A stretch of DNA of 64,000 nucleotides from assembly GCA_013297745.1 (NCBI GenBank), contig JAAFIM010000001.1:178745-242744 (forward strand), read 5' to 3'. The stretch's first letter is position 1, and each line of letters starts with the position of its first letter. The DNA comes from Chitinophagales bacterium (GTDB lineage: Bacteria > Bacteroidota > Bacteroidia > Chitinophagales > Saprospiraceae). This document shows positions 44,099-52,884 of the stretch, one piece after another. A program made the position numbers and the translations under genes. The notes below the pieces were generated by a model, which had not been told where the DNA came from, searched no databases, and saw only the letters and a list, made by a program, of their open reading frames with translations.

Positions 44099-45184
44099 TT
44101 GATACAGAAGTATTCAAATTTACTAATTGCTTTTAAATCAATTCCGCAACACCAAAGAAAAAGAACATTTATGGAAATTGCTGGGTTTCCGCATTATGAA
44201 AATGTATGTAGCAACATCCTTGCGTTCTATTTGAACCCAACTAATGAACACGGGATGCAAGATTTAGTACTCAATTCGTTAGTCAAGTTGGCAGACAAGG
44301 AGTTTAATTTTTACCCAGATGAAACAATTAGAATAACAAGAGAACTACAAACACAAAATAAGAATAGACTTGATTTGCTTATTGAAACAGATAATTTTGT
44401 AATTGGGATTGAAAATAAAATATTTCATCTTCTTCATAACGACTTAACAGATTATAATAATACAATTAAAGCACACTGTTTAAATGCAAAAAAGCCAATT
44501 TGCATTGTTTTATCATTAAACAAATTAACTTCAAAAGACGATTTAATTAAAATCAAAGACAATAATTTTATTAATATCTCGTATGAACAAATGTTCAGAG
44601 AAATAAAAATCGGAATAGGCACCCATTTAAGTGGGGATAACCTAAACTATGTAAATCATTTAACCGACTTCATCAAATCAATAGAAAATTTGACACAAAA
44701 AAATATGGAAAACACATCTTTATGGGCTTTTTTCAAAGATAATAACGAGCACATTCAGGAACTAATAAATAACTTCAATCAATACAAAGATTCATTTAAC
44801 CAAAAAATCATTCAGTTGAATACTTTTTTACCAAAAACTGATTTTGCGCCTTCAGTTGACAAGCAATGGATTTATGAAAAATTTTGCTTAGTTCACGATT
44901 ACACCATAGCAAAAAAATATAGAATTGCGATTGATACTTTTGCTAAAATAAGTGGTTGGGAAATTCAACTATTTGCAAGGGATAGCCAATCTTCTAAATT
45001 TTTATTTGATGTAATGCTCAAAGACGGCGATTTGCTTCCAAAACCATTTGAATATTACGAACGAAACGAGAGGCTGATATATCAAAAATTTAGTTCTGAT
45101 ACAGAAGTTTCTGAAATTGCAAAATCTTTGGCTGAATTATTAAACATAATCGAAAAATATAAAGATAAAATTGACGAAAAATAA
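44099..45184 (+). CDS. PD-(D/E)XK nuclease-superfamily protein (PDDEXK_4-like)
   Basis: 361 residues from a TTG start at 44099; the first in-frame ATG (44171) would cut into the conserved block FMEIAGFPHYENVCSNILAF. The nuclease core shows NRLDLLIETDNFVIGIENKI, giving the D and E-x-K of the PD-(D/E)XK motif, as in PDDEXK_4 proteins. The remainder is helical and lysine-rich. It has a strong two-box promoter and its own terminator. Family members are usually solitary and of unknown role, sometimes near defence genes. It shares no visible sequence with the gene at 37852-38862 beyond the fold. Confidence 0.78.
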   Translation: MIQKYSNLLIAFKSIPQHQRKRTFMEIAGFPHYENVCSNILAFYLNPTNEHGMQDLVLNSLVKLADKEFNFYPDETIRITRELQTQNKNRLDLLIETDNFVIGIENKIFHLLHNDLTDYNNTIKAHCLNAKKPICIVLSLNKLTSKDDLIKIKDNNFINISYEQMFREIKIGIGTHLSGDNLNYVNHLTDFIKSIENLTQKNMENTSLWAFFKDNNEHIQELINNFNQYKDSFNQKIIQLNTFLPKTDFAPSVDKQWIYEKFCLVHDYTIAKKYRIAIDTFAKISGWEIQLFARDSQSSKFLFDVMLKDGDLLPKPFEYYERNERLIYQKFSSDTEVSEIAKSLAELLNIIEKYKDKIDEK

Positions 45185-45198
45185 TGCTCCACATCCCC

Positions 45199-45228
45199 GC
45201 CCCTTGCTCTCGCTTGGGGCTTTTTTTT
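45199..45228 (+). terminator. Terminator after the PDDEXK_4-like gene
   Basis: GCCCC and GGGGC pair around a 12-base loop and are followed by eight T residues. Confidence 0.78.
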
Positions 45229-45259
45229 ATTTTTTGATACAAAATTTTAAAAAAAGCAA

Positions 45260-45267
45260 TACCTTTG
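45260..45267 (+). promoter_or_regulatory. -7 promoter box (TACCTTTG) for hemC
   Basis: TACCTTTG followed by CGCCC, 28 bp before the hemC ATG. A TTTTTG at 45231-45236 is slightly farther upstream (23 bases) than ideal. Confidence 0.6.
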
Positions 45268-45294
45268 CGCCCTTAAAATTTTCATAAAAAAATT

Positions 45295-46185
45295 ATGCAC
45301 ATAATTATTGGTACGCGTGGTAGCGAATTGGCTTTATGGCAAGCCCATTTTGTACAAGACGAATTAAAAAAAATAAATATAAGTTCCGAACTTAAAATTA
45401 TCACCACCAAAGGCGATAGTATTCAACATTTGAGTTTTGATAAAATTGAAGGCAAGGGATTTTTTACCAAAGAGATAGAGGACGCGCTATTGAGTGGCGA
45501 GGTGGATTTGGCTGTTCATTCTATGAAAGATTTGCCCACTACTGCGCCCGACGGGTTAAAATTGGCTGCACTTTCTTATCGCGACGATGCAGCAGATTGG
45601 TTGATTATCAACAAACAAAGCGTTGATTTTCAACAGATTTTACAATTCAAACTAAACGCAAAAATAGGCACTTCTTCAGCGCGCAGAAAGTCCCAACTTC
45701 AAGATTTTCGCCCCGATGCGGAATTGGTAGATATACGCGGCAACGTTCCGACGAGAATACAAAAATTAGCCAATGGCGATTTCGATGCAATAATGTTGGC
45801 TGCGGCTGGACTTAATCGGTTAAAATTGGATTTATCGGCTTTTCACGTGGTCAAACTCAACCCGCGCGAGTTTGTGCCCGCGCCCGCTCAAGCTGTGTTG
45901 GCTTTGCAGGTCAGAAGTACAGATTTGCAACTACAAAAGGCAATTTTACCCTTGCACCACAGCGAAGTTTCGGATTGTACCAACATAGAAAGAAAAATTT
46001 TGCAAGCGAGCGGCGGCGGTTGCCACGCACCTTTGGGCGCATATTGCGAATGTGACAAAATGGGCAACTATCATCTTTTTGTGGCTAATGCCAAAAATTT
46101 GGGCGAACCTTTGCAGCGTATAAGATTATCTTCTGCTACCAAATCAAATTTGGCTGAAGAAGCTTTAAAATTATTAAAATTTTAA
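45295..46185 (+). CDS. hemC: Hydroxymethylbilane synthase (porphobilinogen deaminase)
   Basis: 296 residues. HemC links four porphobilinogens into hydroxymethylbilane in heme and corrinoid synthesis. It starts HIIIGTRGSELALWQAHFVQ, has VHSMKDLPTTAPDGL and GTSSARRKSQL with the substrate-binding arginines, and Cys243 in ASGGGCHAPLGAY, the attachment site of the dipyrromethane cofactor. It is the first gene of a tight unit: the next gene starts 1 bp after its stop and a third 10 bp later, though their functions look unrelated to heme. Confidence 0.96.
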   Translation: MHIIIGTRGSELALWQAHFVQDELKKINISSELKIITTKGDSIQHLSFDKIEGKGFFTKEIEDALLSGEVDLAVHSMKDLPTTAPDGLKLAALSYRDDAADWLIINKQSVDFQQILQFKLNAKIGTSSARRKSQLQDFRPDAELVDIRGNVPTRIQKLANGDFDAIMLAAAGLNRLKLDLSAFHVVKLNPREFVPAPAQAVLALQVRSTDLQLQKAILPLHHSEVSDCTNIERKILQASGGGCHAPLGAYCECDKMGNYHLFVANAKNLGEPLQRIRLSSATKSNLAEEALKLLKF

Positions 46186-46186
46186 A

Positions 46187-47116
46187 ATGAGAACTTTTTT
46201 TCTAATTTTTTGCTGTTTTTTTTTGTATAAAAACAGTTGGGCGCAAAGCCCAAACCCCAATTTGATGACCATAGAAATCAAAGCTATAGCCAATCAACAA
46301 GCGAGTAGTTTTGTAGCGACTTTTCAAGTTGCCCAATTTGGCGCGACAGCAGCCCAAGCCGAAAAATTGTTGGCAGACCGTTGCAAACCCTTTTTCAACG
46401 AGTTGCAAAAACCTGCTATACAAGCCAACGAGTATTTTGTAGATTTTTTGGACATTCGCCCTATTTTTAAAGATAGTTTTTTTACCCCAAAAAAAGGCGA
46501 AAAACAGTTTTTGGGAAAATTAAAATGTGGGGTGGAAATTCGCCAAAATATACGCATCAGTTATGACAATTCCGCTCAATTAGCCAAAATAGCCCTAGCA
46601 GCAGCACAATACGACATTTATAATTTATTAAATGTAGAATTTCGCTATGCCCAATCTGCTAATATATTTGCTAATTTACGCACTCAATGCGAGAATTATT
46701 TTAAAAAATATGCAGTAACTTTAGAAGAATTGGGTGTTAATGCTTTGGACTGGGAACGCACTATAGAAGAGCAAAAATATGTAGTGGCTGTTGATGCGAG
46801 TTACAAAAATGTAGAAACGCAGAATATATTAGCTAATACAAACGGATTTATAAACAATAATTTGGTAAAAATAGAACCTATACAAACAAAATTCTATCAG
46901 CCGTTGCCCGTAGAAAATTTTGATATTATACTAAACCGCGATTTATTAGAACCCAATATGCAGTTTGTGTGTATTTTCCGCGTTCATTTTATTGTACCAA
47001 ACCAACACAATAAAGTAGAATTGAAGAACGAAATCGTTATGCCCGACACAGAAAAAAACAAACGCAACGATAATTTTTATTATTCACCACCTATAGATAC
47101 AAGTCGTAAATTTTAA
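46187..47116 (+). CDS. Secreted protein, possibly SIMPL/DUF541-like
   Basis: 309 residues with a signal peptide MRTFFLIFCCFFLYKNSWAQ. The first mature part (SSFVATFQVAQFGATAAQAE and on) has the repeated-strand plus alanine-rich helix look of SIMPL (DUF541) domains, but key residues are not clear, so this is tentative. The C-terminus has no sorting domain. It begins 1 bp after hemC and ends 10 bp before the serine hydrolase gene; translational coupling with hemC is likely. Confidence 0.6.
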   Translation: MRTFFLIFCCFFLYKNSWAQSPNPNLMTIEIKAIANQQASSFVATFQVAQFGATAAQAEKLLADRCKPFFNELQKPAIQANEYFVDFLDIRPIFKDSFFTPKKGEKQFLGKLKCGVEIRQNIRISYDNSAQLAKIALAAAQYDIYNLLNVEFRYAQSANIFANLRTQCENYFKKYAVTLEELGVNALDWERTIEEQKYVVAVDASYKNVETQNILANTNGFINNNLVKIEPIQTKFYQPLPVENFDIILNRDLLEPNMQFVCIFRVHFIVPNQHNKVELKNEIVMPDTEKNKRNDNFYYSPPIDTSRKF

Positions 47117-47126
47117 TTTTTTTGAT

Positions 47127-48449
47127 ATGAAAAATATATTCTCTTTTCTTTGTTTTTTATTCATTGGCAACCTACACAGCCAACAATTCAACACAGCCAA
47201 ATTGGATAGTTTTCTAAATCTATTGGAAAAAGAAAACCAAGCGATGGGCAGCGTGGCCATCTCCCAAAACGGCAAAATAATCTATCAAAAAGGCATAGGT
47301 TTTGGCGACAATCCGAGCAATTCAAGCCCCCAAATTAACGAAAATAGCCGTTTTCGGGTGGGTTCAGTCAGCAAAATGTTTACTGCTGTGTTGATTTTTC
47401 AACTGATTGAGGCTAAAAAATTGAGTTTAGACACCAAACTAAGCAAATTTTTCAAAACTATACCCAACAGCAAAAAAATCACCATCGCCCACCTTTTGCA
47501 GCACAGAAGCGGCATTTTCAACTTTACGAATGATGAAAAATACTTGGAAATGGCTTATAAGCCCATTTCGGAAGAAGATTTGGTCAAACATATAGCCGCA
47601 TATCCTGCTGATTTTCAACCAGATACAAAAGCAGATTATAGCAATTCTAATTATGTTTTGTTGGGTTTAATCGTGGAAAAATTGTATAAAAAGCCATTTG
47701 CAGAAGTGCTAAAAACTCAAATTTGCGATAAAATTGGGTTGAAAAATACCTATATCGGCAGCAAAATTGATGTAACAAAAAATGAAGTTCATTCTTTTGC
47801 GCGGGTTGAAAATTGGGAAAAAAGCCCAGAAACAGATATGTCCGTACCGCGCGGGGCTGGTGCTGTAGTGGCTACTCCAGCCGATTTATTGATTTTTATA
47901 GATGCGCTTTTTGCCGAAAAATTGGTGAATAAAGCCCATTTGGAAAAGATGAAAACGCTAAAAGATGGTTATGGAATGGCTATGTTTCAAACCCCTTTTT
48001 ATGATAAAAAAGGCTGGGGACATACGGGCGGACTTGACGAATTTTCTTCGGTTTTGAGCTATTTTGAACAGGAAAAAATAGCGGTGGCTTATTGCAGCAA
48101 TGGCGCAAGTTACGGTTTTAACGATGTTTTGATAGGTATTTTAAGCATCTGTTTTGACAAAAAATACGAATTGCCCTCGTTTAAAGAGGTAGAAATATCA
48201 GAAGAAGAGCTAAAAAGCTGCGAAGGGCTGTACAGTTCTAAAAATTTTCCACTCAAAATCAGCTTAACCCGCAGGGGCAAAAAACTATTTGCCCAAGCCA
48301 CAGGACAGGGCGAATTTCCGCTAACGGCTGCTGGCGATAATGTTTTTAAATTTGATGCTGCCAACATCGTTATCAAAATGAAAGACGACAAATCAGGTTT
48401 TAATTTTAAACAAAATGGGCAAACCTTTGATTTTGAAAAGGAAAAATAA
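47127..48449 (+). CDS. Serine hydrolase of the beta-lactamase / penicillin-binding (class C-like) fold
   Basis: 440 residues with a signal peptide (MKNIFSFLCFLFIGNLHSQQ). The S-x-x-K nucleophile motif is RVGSVSKMFTAVLIF, the Y-x-N motif is ADYSNSNYVLLG and the third motif is GWGHTGGLDEF, all as in class C beta-lactamase and esterase relatives. The C-terminal 100 residues form the small beta-domain common in such periplasmic proteins. Actual substrate (peptide, ester or beta-lactam) cannot be decided; antibiotic resistance is not implied. Confidence 0.88.
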   Translation: MKNIFSFLCFLFIGNLHSQQFNTAKLDSFLNLLEKENQAMGSVAISQNGKIIYQKGIGFGDNPSNSSPQINENSRFRVGSVSKMFTAVLIFQLIEAKKLSLDTKLSKFFKTIPNSKKITIAHLLQHRSGIFNFTNDEKYLEMAYKPISEEDLVKHIAAYPADFQPDTKADYSNSNYVLLGLIVEKLYKKPFAEVLKTQICDKIGLKNTYIGSKIDVTKNEVHSFARVENWEKSPETDMSVPRGAGAVVATPADLLIFIDALFAEKLVNKAHLEKMKTLKDGYGMAMFQTPFYDKKGWGHTGGLDEFSSVLSYFEQEKIAVAYCSNGASYGFNDVLIGILSICFDKKYELPSFKEVEISEEELKSCEGLYSSKNFPLKISLTRRGKKLFAQATGQGEFPLTAAGDNVFKFDAANIVIKMKDDKSGFNFKQNGQTFDFEKEK

Positions 48450-48499
48450 ATTTTTTTATAATATCTTTACTGTGATAGCTTTTATTAAATAAAAAACAT

Positions 48500-48507
48500 T
48501 ACCTTTG
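48500..48507 (+). promoter_or_regulatory. -7 promoter box (TACCTTTG)
   Basis: TACCTTTG followed by CGGCGC, 37 bp before the ATG at 48545. No clear -33 element. Confidence 0.55.
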
Positions 48508-48544
48508 CGGCGCAATTTTTTTTAACTAATAACAACGCTATTAT

Positions 48545-49693
48545 ATGAAATTATTTACCTTTGTTTTATGTTTTACTTTTTCCATTTGTGTTTCCTTTGC
48601 CCAAACATATGTAGATGTTGCAGAATTAACAATCAAAGTTGGACCTGCTAAGACAGAAGAACTTTTGTACGGATTTGCTGAAGGCGACCAAATTATTTTT
48701 TCTTTTGAAGAAGCTGAAGGCAGACCTCTCAAAGAAGTTGAGATTGTAGAATATCCAGAAAATTCAAAATTTATGGACTACGAAACTAAAAAAATTGAAA
48801 CTAAATCTATACAAGTTCCAGCAAAGAATGTGTATAAGTTTAAGTTTCGCAACTCTCATCTACTTAAAGGCAGAGTTTGTAGAATTAAAATTCAGCGCAT
48901 TCCTGCATCACCAGAAACTAAAAACTTTAATACCGCAATCAAATATGTAAGCGAACAAGACACCACCTATAAATCTTATACTAAAGATGTTGTTGTTGGC
49001 TATGATACTTTATACCAACAAAAAACTAAATTAGTTTTAGAAGAACAAAAAAACTATGAAGAGCTTATTTTGGATAAAAGCCAAAGAGTTAATTCTAGTC
49101 GCCATTTTGTAAATGGGAATAAAACTTTTCTTTTTTTTAATCTACCTCTTAACTATAAGAACAAATTTGAATCATTGGAAGTAAAGTCTTGGATTTACTG
49201 GGTAGGTGTTGGCGAAGAATCCAATAAAGCTTGGCAACAAAATAAAAAAGCATTAGAAGGAGCAATAAACTTAGCGGCGGGCGCATTTTTCACTCCTATT
49301 GGAGCATACGCTTTTGGAGCAGCCTCAAGTTTATTACTACCTAACAATGGCGAAGATGTTATTTATGCGTTGGTAGATGAAGCCAATAAAAATTTATTTG
49401 TATCTGGTTATGATTATAAAGGTTTTGATTTTGGTAAAGGAGTGGTAAGCTACAAATTGTTTTCAAACCCTGCTCTTTTGCAAGGACAGTTTTTTATTGT
49501 GATGTCCAATGATAACATTCTGCACGACATTGATGTTAATGTTAAAGTATCAGCCATATTAGAATACAAAAAATATAAAGAGGAGACTTATACTGAAATG
49601 AAAATCAAACCCATAGAGGAGAAAAAAATTATTACAGAACCAATAATTACTACAAGGAAATTTCCTGCGACAGCCGATTACATAAGAAAATAA
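48545..49693 (+). CDS. Secreted protein of unknown function (Bacteroidota-type)
   Basis: 382 residues with signal peptide MKLFTFVLCFTFSICVSFAQ. The mature part begins TYVDVAELTIKVGPAKTEEL and has GFAEGDQIIFSFEEAEGRPL and KEVEIVEYP, then two hydrophobic glycine/alanine-rich segments near 230-260 (LEGAINLAAGAFFTPIGAYA) that may insert into a membrane. I believe similar uncharacterised proteins exist in Bacteroidota but can give no function. It has its own promoter box and terminator. Confidence 0.72.
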   Translation: MKLFTFVLCFTFSICVSFAQTYVDVAELTIKVGPAKTEELLYGFAEGDQIIFSFEEAEGRPLKEVEIVEYPENSKFMDYETKKIETKSIQVPAKNVYKFKFRNSHLLKGRVCRIKIQRIPASPETKNFNTAIKYVSEQDTTYKSYTKDVVVGYDTLYQQKTKLVLEEQKNYEELILDKSQRVNSSRHFVNGNKTFLFFNLPLNYKNKFESLEVKSWIYWVGVGEESNKAWQQNKKALEGAINLAAGAFFTPIGAYAFGAASSLLLPNNGEDVIYALVDEANKNLFVSGYDYKGFDFGKGVVSYKLFSNPALLQGQFFIVMSNDNILHDIDVNVKVSAILEYKKYKEETYTEMKIKPIEEKKIITEPIITTRKFPATADYIRK

Positions 49694-49701
49694 ACAACAG
49701 C

Positions 49702-49737
49702 AAAGAACAAGCCCAAAAACTTGTTCTTTTTTTTATT
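49702..49737. terminator. Terminator shared with radC
   Basis: AAAGAACAAG pairs with CTTGTTCTTT around CCCAAAAA, followed by a T-run. It lies between the converging secreted-protein gene and radC. Confidence 0.88.
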
Positions 49738-49742
49738 TTAGG

Positions 49743-50432
49743 CTACATCATATCATCGTCCAAAAAGCTATAATAAGCGTTAGCTCCCACGATAATATGG
49801 TCTAAAACGTTAATATCCAACACTTTACCAGCAGCTTGTATCTTTTTGGTTAAATTGATATCGGCTTGGCTGGGTTGCAAATTGCCAGAGGGGTGATTGT
49901 GCGCCAAAATAATACCAGTAGCCCTTTGGTAGGTTAAAACCTGTTGAAAAATTTTTTTGGCATCAACCACAGTAGCCGTTAATCCGCCCTGCGAGATAAA
50001 AATTTCATCTAAAACCTCATTTTTTTGGTTTAAAATTAAGACCCAAAAAGCCTCTTGCGCCAAGTCGCCCAAATTTTTATTAAGTATATCAAAAGCATCG
50101 CGGCTTTTGGTAATCTGCGGCCTTTGCAATTTGGTTTCGGCTTGGCGGCGGCGACCCAACTCTAAGGCGGCAGCGATAGTGATGGCTTTGGCTTGGCCGA
50201 TGCCTTTGAATTGTTGCAGCGATTGAATACTCGCTTCGCTCAATTCTATCAGATTATTTTTATATTTTTCCAAAATCTCGCGGGATAAATCCACAGCATT
50301 TTGTTGGCTATTGCCAGAACCCAAGAGAATAGCCAATAATTCGGCATTACTCAAACTTTCGCGCCCTTTGCTAGCAAACTTTTCGCGGGGGCGGTCTTCT
50401 TCATTCCAATTTTTAATACTTTGACGTTCCAT
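49743..50432 (-). CDS. radC: RadC-family JAMM protein
   Basis: 229 residues from ATG 50432 (MERQSIKNWNEEDRPREKFA); a longer in-frame form would overlap the promoter of the divergent CotH gene. It has an N-terminal helix-hairpin-helix (LQQFKGIGQAKAITIAAALE) and the JAMM metalloprotease-type motif in LAHNHPSGNLQPSQADINLT with HxH and the following Asp. RadC was named for DNA repair but its true activity is unresolved. It is divergent from the CotH gene. Confidence 0.93.
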   Translation of the reverse strand: MERQSIKNWNEEDRPREKFASKGRESLSNAELLAILLGSGNSQQNAVDLSREILEKYKNNLIELSEASIQSLQQFKGIGQAKAITIAAALELGRRRQAETKLQRPQITKSRDAFDILNKNLGDLAQEAFWVLILNQKNEVLDEIFISQGGLTATVVDAKKIFQQVLTYQRATGIILAHNHPSGNLQPSQADINLTKKIQAAGKVLDINVLDHIIVGANAYYSFLDDDMM

Positions 50433-50478
50433 ATAAAAAAAATTTAGTCTAATCAAAAAATAAATAGAGAAAAAAGGG

Positions 50479-50486
50479 TATTTTTG
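50479..50486 (+). promoter_or_regulatory. -7 promoter box (TATTTTTG) for the CotH gene
   Basis: TATTTTTG followed by CGGC, 20 bp before the ATG at 50506. No -33 TTTG at the ideal distance. Confidence 0.45.
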
Positions 50487-50505
50487 CGGCAAATTTACAA
50501 ACAAA

Positions 50506-52842
50506 ATGAATTTTTATAAAACAAGCTTTTTTTTAGCTTTTTTGTGTGTTTTGGGTTGGGCAAAAGCGATGAGTCCCGACTCGCTTATTATTCAAACCAC
50601 GTTAGCGGCTGGTTTATACAAAAACGCTCAAACTGTAGCTTTTACCTGCAATAAATCCAGCGCCACGATATATTACACCACCGACGGAAGCCGCCCCAGC
50701 CCAAGTAGTGCGCGTTTTACTAATCCCGTTTTGGTAGATAGCACGACCATTTTTCAAGCTATAGCTTACAATGGCAACCAAAAAAGTCAAGTATTGGTAT
50801 CTAGTTATATTATCAACGAAAATACCAAATTTCCTGTGATTTCTATAGCCATAGAACCAGAAATTTTATTCAATAGCGGCACAGGTTTATTTAAAATGGG
50901 GCCAAGAGCAGCGCGTAATTTTCCCCACTTTGGCGCGAATTACTATTCCAATAAAAAGCCACCTTGCCACATAGAATTTTTTGAACCCAACGGCGAGGTT
51001 GGATTTAGTACTTTTTGCAATTTCAAAATTTTTGGGGGAATGAGCCGCATTTTTCCACAAAAGTCTTTAGCTTTTTTTGCCAACGATTCTTTGGGTGCGA
51101 AAAGATTTAAACACCAAATTTTTCCCGATTTGCCCATAAAAAGTTTTAAAACGTTTATATTAAGAAATTCGGGTTCGGATTTTGGCGAAACGCACTACAG
51201 AGACGCTTTTATCACTTCTTTGGGCAAAGAAATGGGTTTGGACGTGCAAGCCTATCGCCCAGCTATAGTTTATATCAACGGCAAATTTTGGGGTATTCTC
51301 AACTTGCGCGAAAAATTGAACGAGCATTATATCGCCAACCATTATCCCTACGATAAAGACAGTTTGGACGTTATGGAACACAAAGAAGGCAGAAACACAG
51401 GCAGCCGCAAGCATTATATGGCGATGCAGGAATATATGCGAAATAACGATTTGTCAGACGACAAGCATTTGGCAAAAATTGCTTCTATGATGGAAATTGA
51501 TAACTTTTTGGATTATCAAATTGTGCAAATTTATATCGGCAATCAAGACGCGGGCGGCAATATCAAATTTTGGCGACCACAAACACCCAACGGACGCTGG
51601 AGATGGATTTTATTTGATACAGATTTTGGTTTTGGACACGCGGGCGGAAGTTCAAAAGACAACAGTTTAGCTTTTCATACAGAACCCAACGGACCCGCTT
51701 GGCCAAATCCCGCTTGGAGTACGTTTAATTTGCGCCAATTATTGAAAAATAAAAAAACAAGGGAAGCCTTTGTTATTCGCTTTTTGGATAGAATTAACAC
51801 CACTTTCGACAGCAGCTATGTACTACAGCGTATAGATTCGATGGCAAATTATCTCAAACCCGAAATCTACAGACATTTGAAGCGTTGGGATTTGGAAGAA
51901 AGCCGTTGGAATAAAGAAATTGACCGTATGCGAAAATTTGCCCGCGACCGCCCCGCCAATATGCGTTTGTTTATCAAACAAATGTTTCCTGAAGTTGGAC
52001 AAGAAGCAACTTTGAGGATAGAAATCACAGGCGCGGGAAAAGTAGTTTTGAACAATACCGCCACTATAGAAAAAGCTGCTTTTCAAGGGATTTATTTTGA
52101 TAATTTGCCTTTGCAAATGGCTGCCGTACCGACATTGAATAGTCGTTTTTCGCACTGGGAAGTCAATGGGAAAAAAATTGATACTAAAACGTTCAAACTC
52201 AACTTCAAATCTAAAACTGAAGTCGTAAAAGCGATTTTTGTAGCTGGCGAACACCCATTTGCTAAATCTGTGATTATCAACGAAATAGGTTGCCACGATA
52301 CCACAGCAGGCGATTGGATAGAGTTTTACAACAGCAGCAGCGAAAAACTAAATCTTAAAAATTGGCAATTGATAGACAAAGCGGGCAATGATTTTATTTT
52401 TGGCGATATTAGCTTGGCTGCTGGCGAGTATCTAATTTTGGCACAAGATATTAAATTATTTAAAAAAGCATATCCTGAAGCTAAAAATATAATCGCGGGT
52501 TTATCTTTTGGTTTGGATAAGAAAAAAGACGCTATTCAATTATTGGACAGCGAAAATGCACCCGTAGATAGTTTTGCTTATCAGATTGAAAATTTAGAAA
52601 AAAATGCAAACGTGGTTTTGGCGTTAAAAGATTATGCTACCGACAACGCAAAGTTTGAAAATTGGCAAATAGAAAGCAAAGGAAGTCCAGCACTTATCAA
52701 CCCGCAAGCTGTAGCCGTTACCCAACGCCGACAAATTGGCAACGTGTTGTTTTATGTAGGCATAGGTGGGGCTGGTGCAGCCGCTTTTGGTTTGGGCGCG
52801 CGCGCTTATGTCAAATCTCGCAAAAGAAAAATTAGAAAATAA
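50506..52842 (+). CDS. CotH-kinase-family secreted protein with lamin-tail domain
   Basis: 778 residues. After a signal peptide (FFLAFLCVLGWAKAMS) comes a chitobiase-type beta-sandwich (about 45-105: TIYYTTDGSRPSPSSARF). The CotH protein-kinase-like domain follows at about 115-500 (FILRNSGSDFGETHYRDAFI, ILNLREKLNEHYIA, WILFDTDFGFG), then a beta-sandwich and a lamin-tail domain (about 590-700: VIINEIGCHDTTAGDWIEFY). CotH kinases phosphorylate spore-coat or surface proteins. The C-terminus is unusual: a glycine/alanine-rich membrane helix (VLFYVGIGGAGAAAFGLGAR) plus a basic tail (KSRKRKIRK) rather than a type IX sorting domain. Confidence 0.88.
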   Translation: MNFYKTSFFLAFLCVLGWAKAMSPDSLIIQTTLAAGLYKNAQTVAFTCNKSSATIYYTTDGSRPSPSSARFTNPVLVDSTTIFQAIAYNGNQKSQVLVSSYIINENTKFPVISIAIEPEILFNSGTGLFKMGPRAARNFPHFGANYYSNKKPPCHIEFFEPNGEVGFSTFCNFKIFGGMSRIFPQKSLAFFANDSLGAKRFKHQIFPDLPIKSFKTFILRNSGSDFGETHYRDAFITSLGKEMGLDVQAYRPAIVYINGKFWGILNLREKLNEHYIANHYPYDKDSLDVMEHKEGRNTGSRKHYMAMQEYMRNNDLSDDKHLAKIASMMEIDNFLDYQIVQIYIGNQDAGGNIKFWRPQTPNGRWRWILFDTDFGFGHAGGSSKDNSLAFHTEPNGPAWPNPAWSTFNLRQLLKNKKTREAFVIRFLDRINTTFDSSYVLQRIDSMANYLKPEIYRHLKRWDLEESRWNKEIDRMRKFARDRPANMRLFIKQMFPEVGQEATLRIEITGAGKVVLNNTATIEKAAFQGIYFDNLPLQMAAVPTLNSRFSHWEVNGKKIDTKTFKLNFKSKTEVVKAIFVAGEHPFAKSVIINEIGCHDTTAGDWIEFYNSSSEKLNLKNWQLIDKAGNDFIFGDISLAAGEYLILAQDIKLFKKAYPEAKNIIAGLSFGLDKKKDAIQLLDSENAPVDSFAYQIENLEKNANVVLALKDYATDNAKFENWQIESKGSPALINPQAVAVTQRRQIGNVLFYVGIGGAGAAAFGLGARAYVKSRKRKIRK

Positions 52843-52848
52843 ATAAAC

Positions 52849-52884
52849 AAAAAGCTACCCTCCACGCGGAAAGGTAGCTTTTTT
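52849..52884. terminator. Bidirectional terminator, copy 1 of an identical pair
   Basis: GCTACC and GGTAGC, extended by A- and T-runs, pair around CTCCACGCGGAAA. All 36 bases, loop included, are identical to 54379-54414. Confidence 0.9.

Noticed and set aside
47127..48449. Beta-lactamase resistance gene
   Set aside because: The fold motifs are present but are shared by esterases and peptidases; nothing in the sequence or context supports antibiotic resistance.
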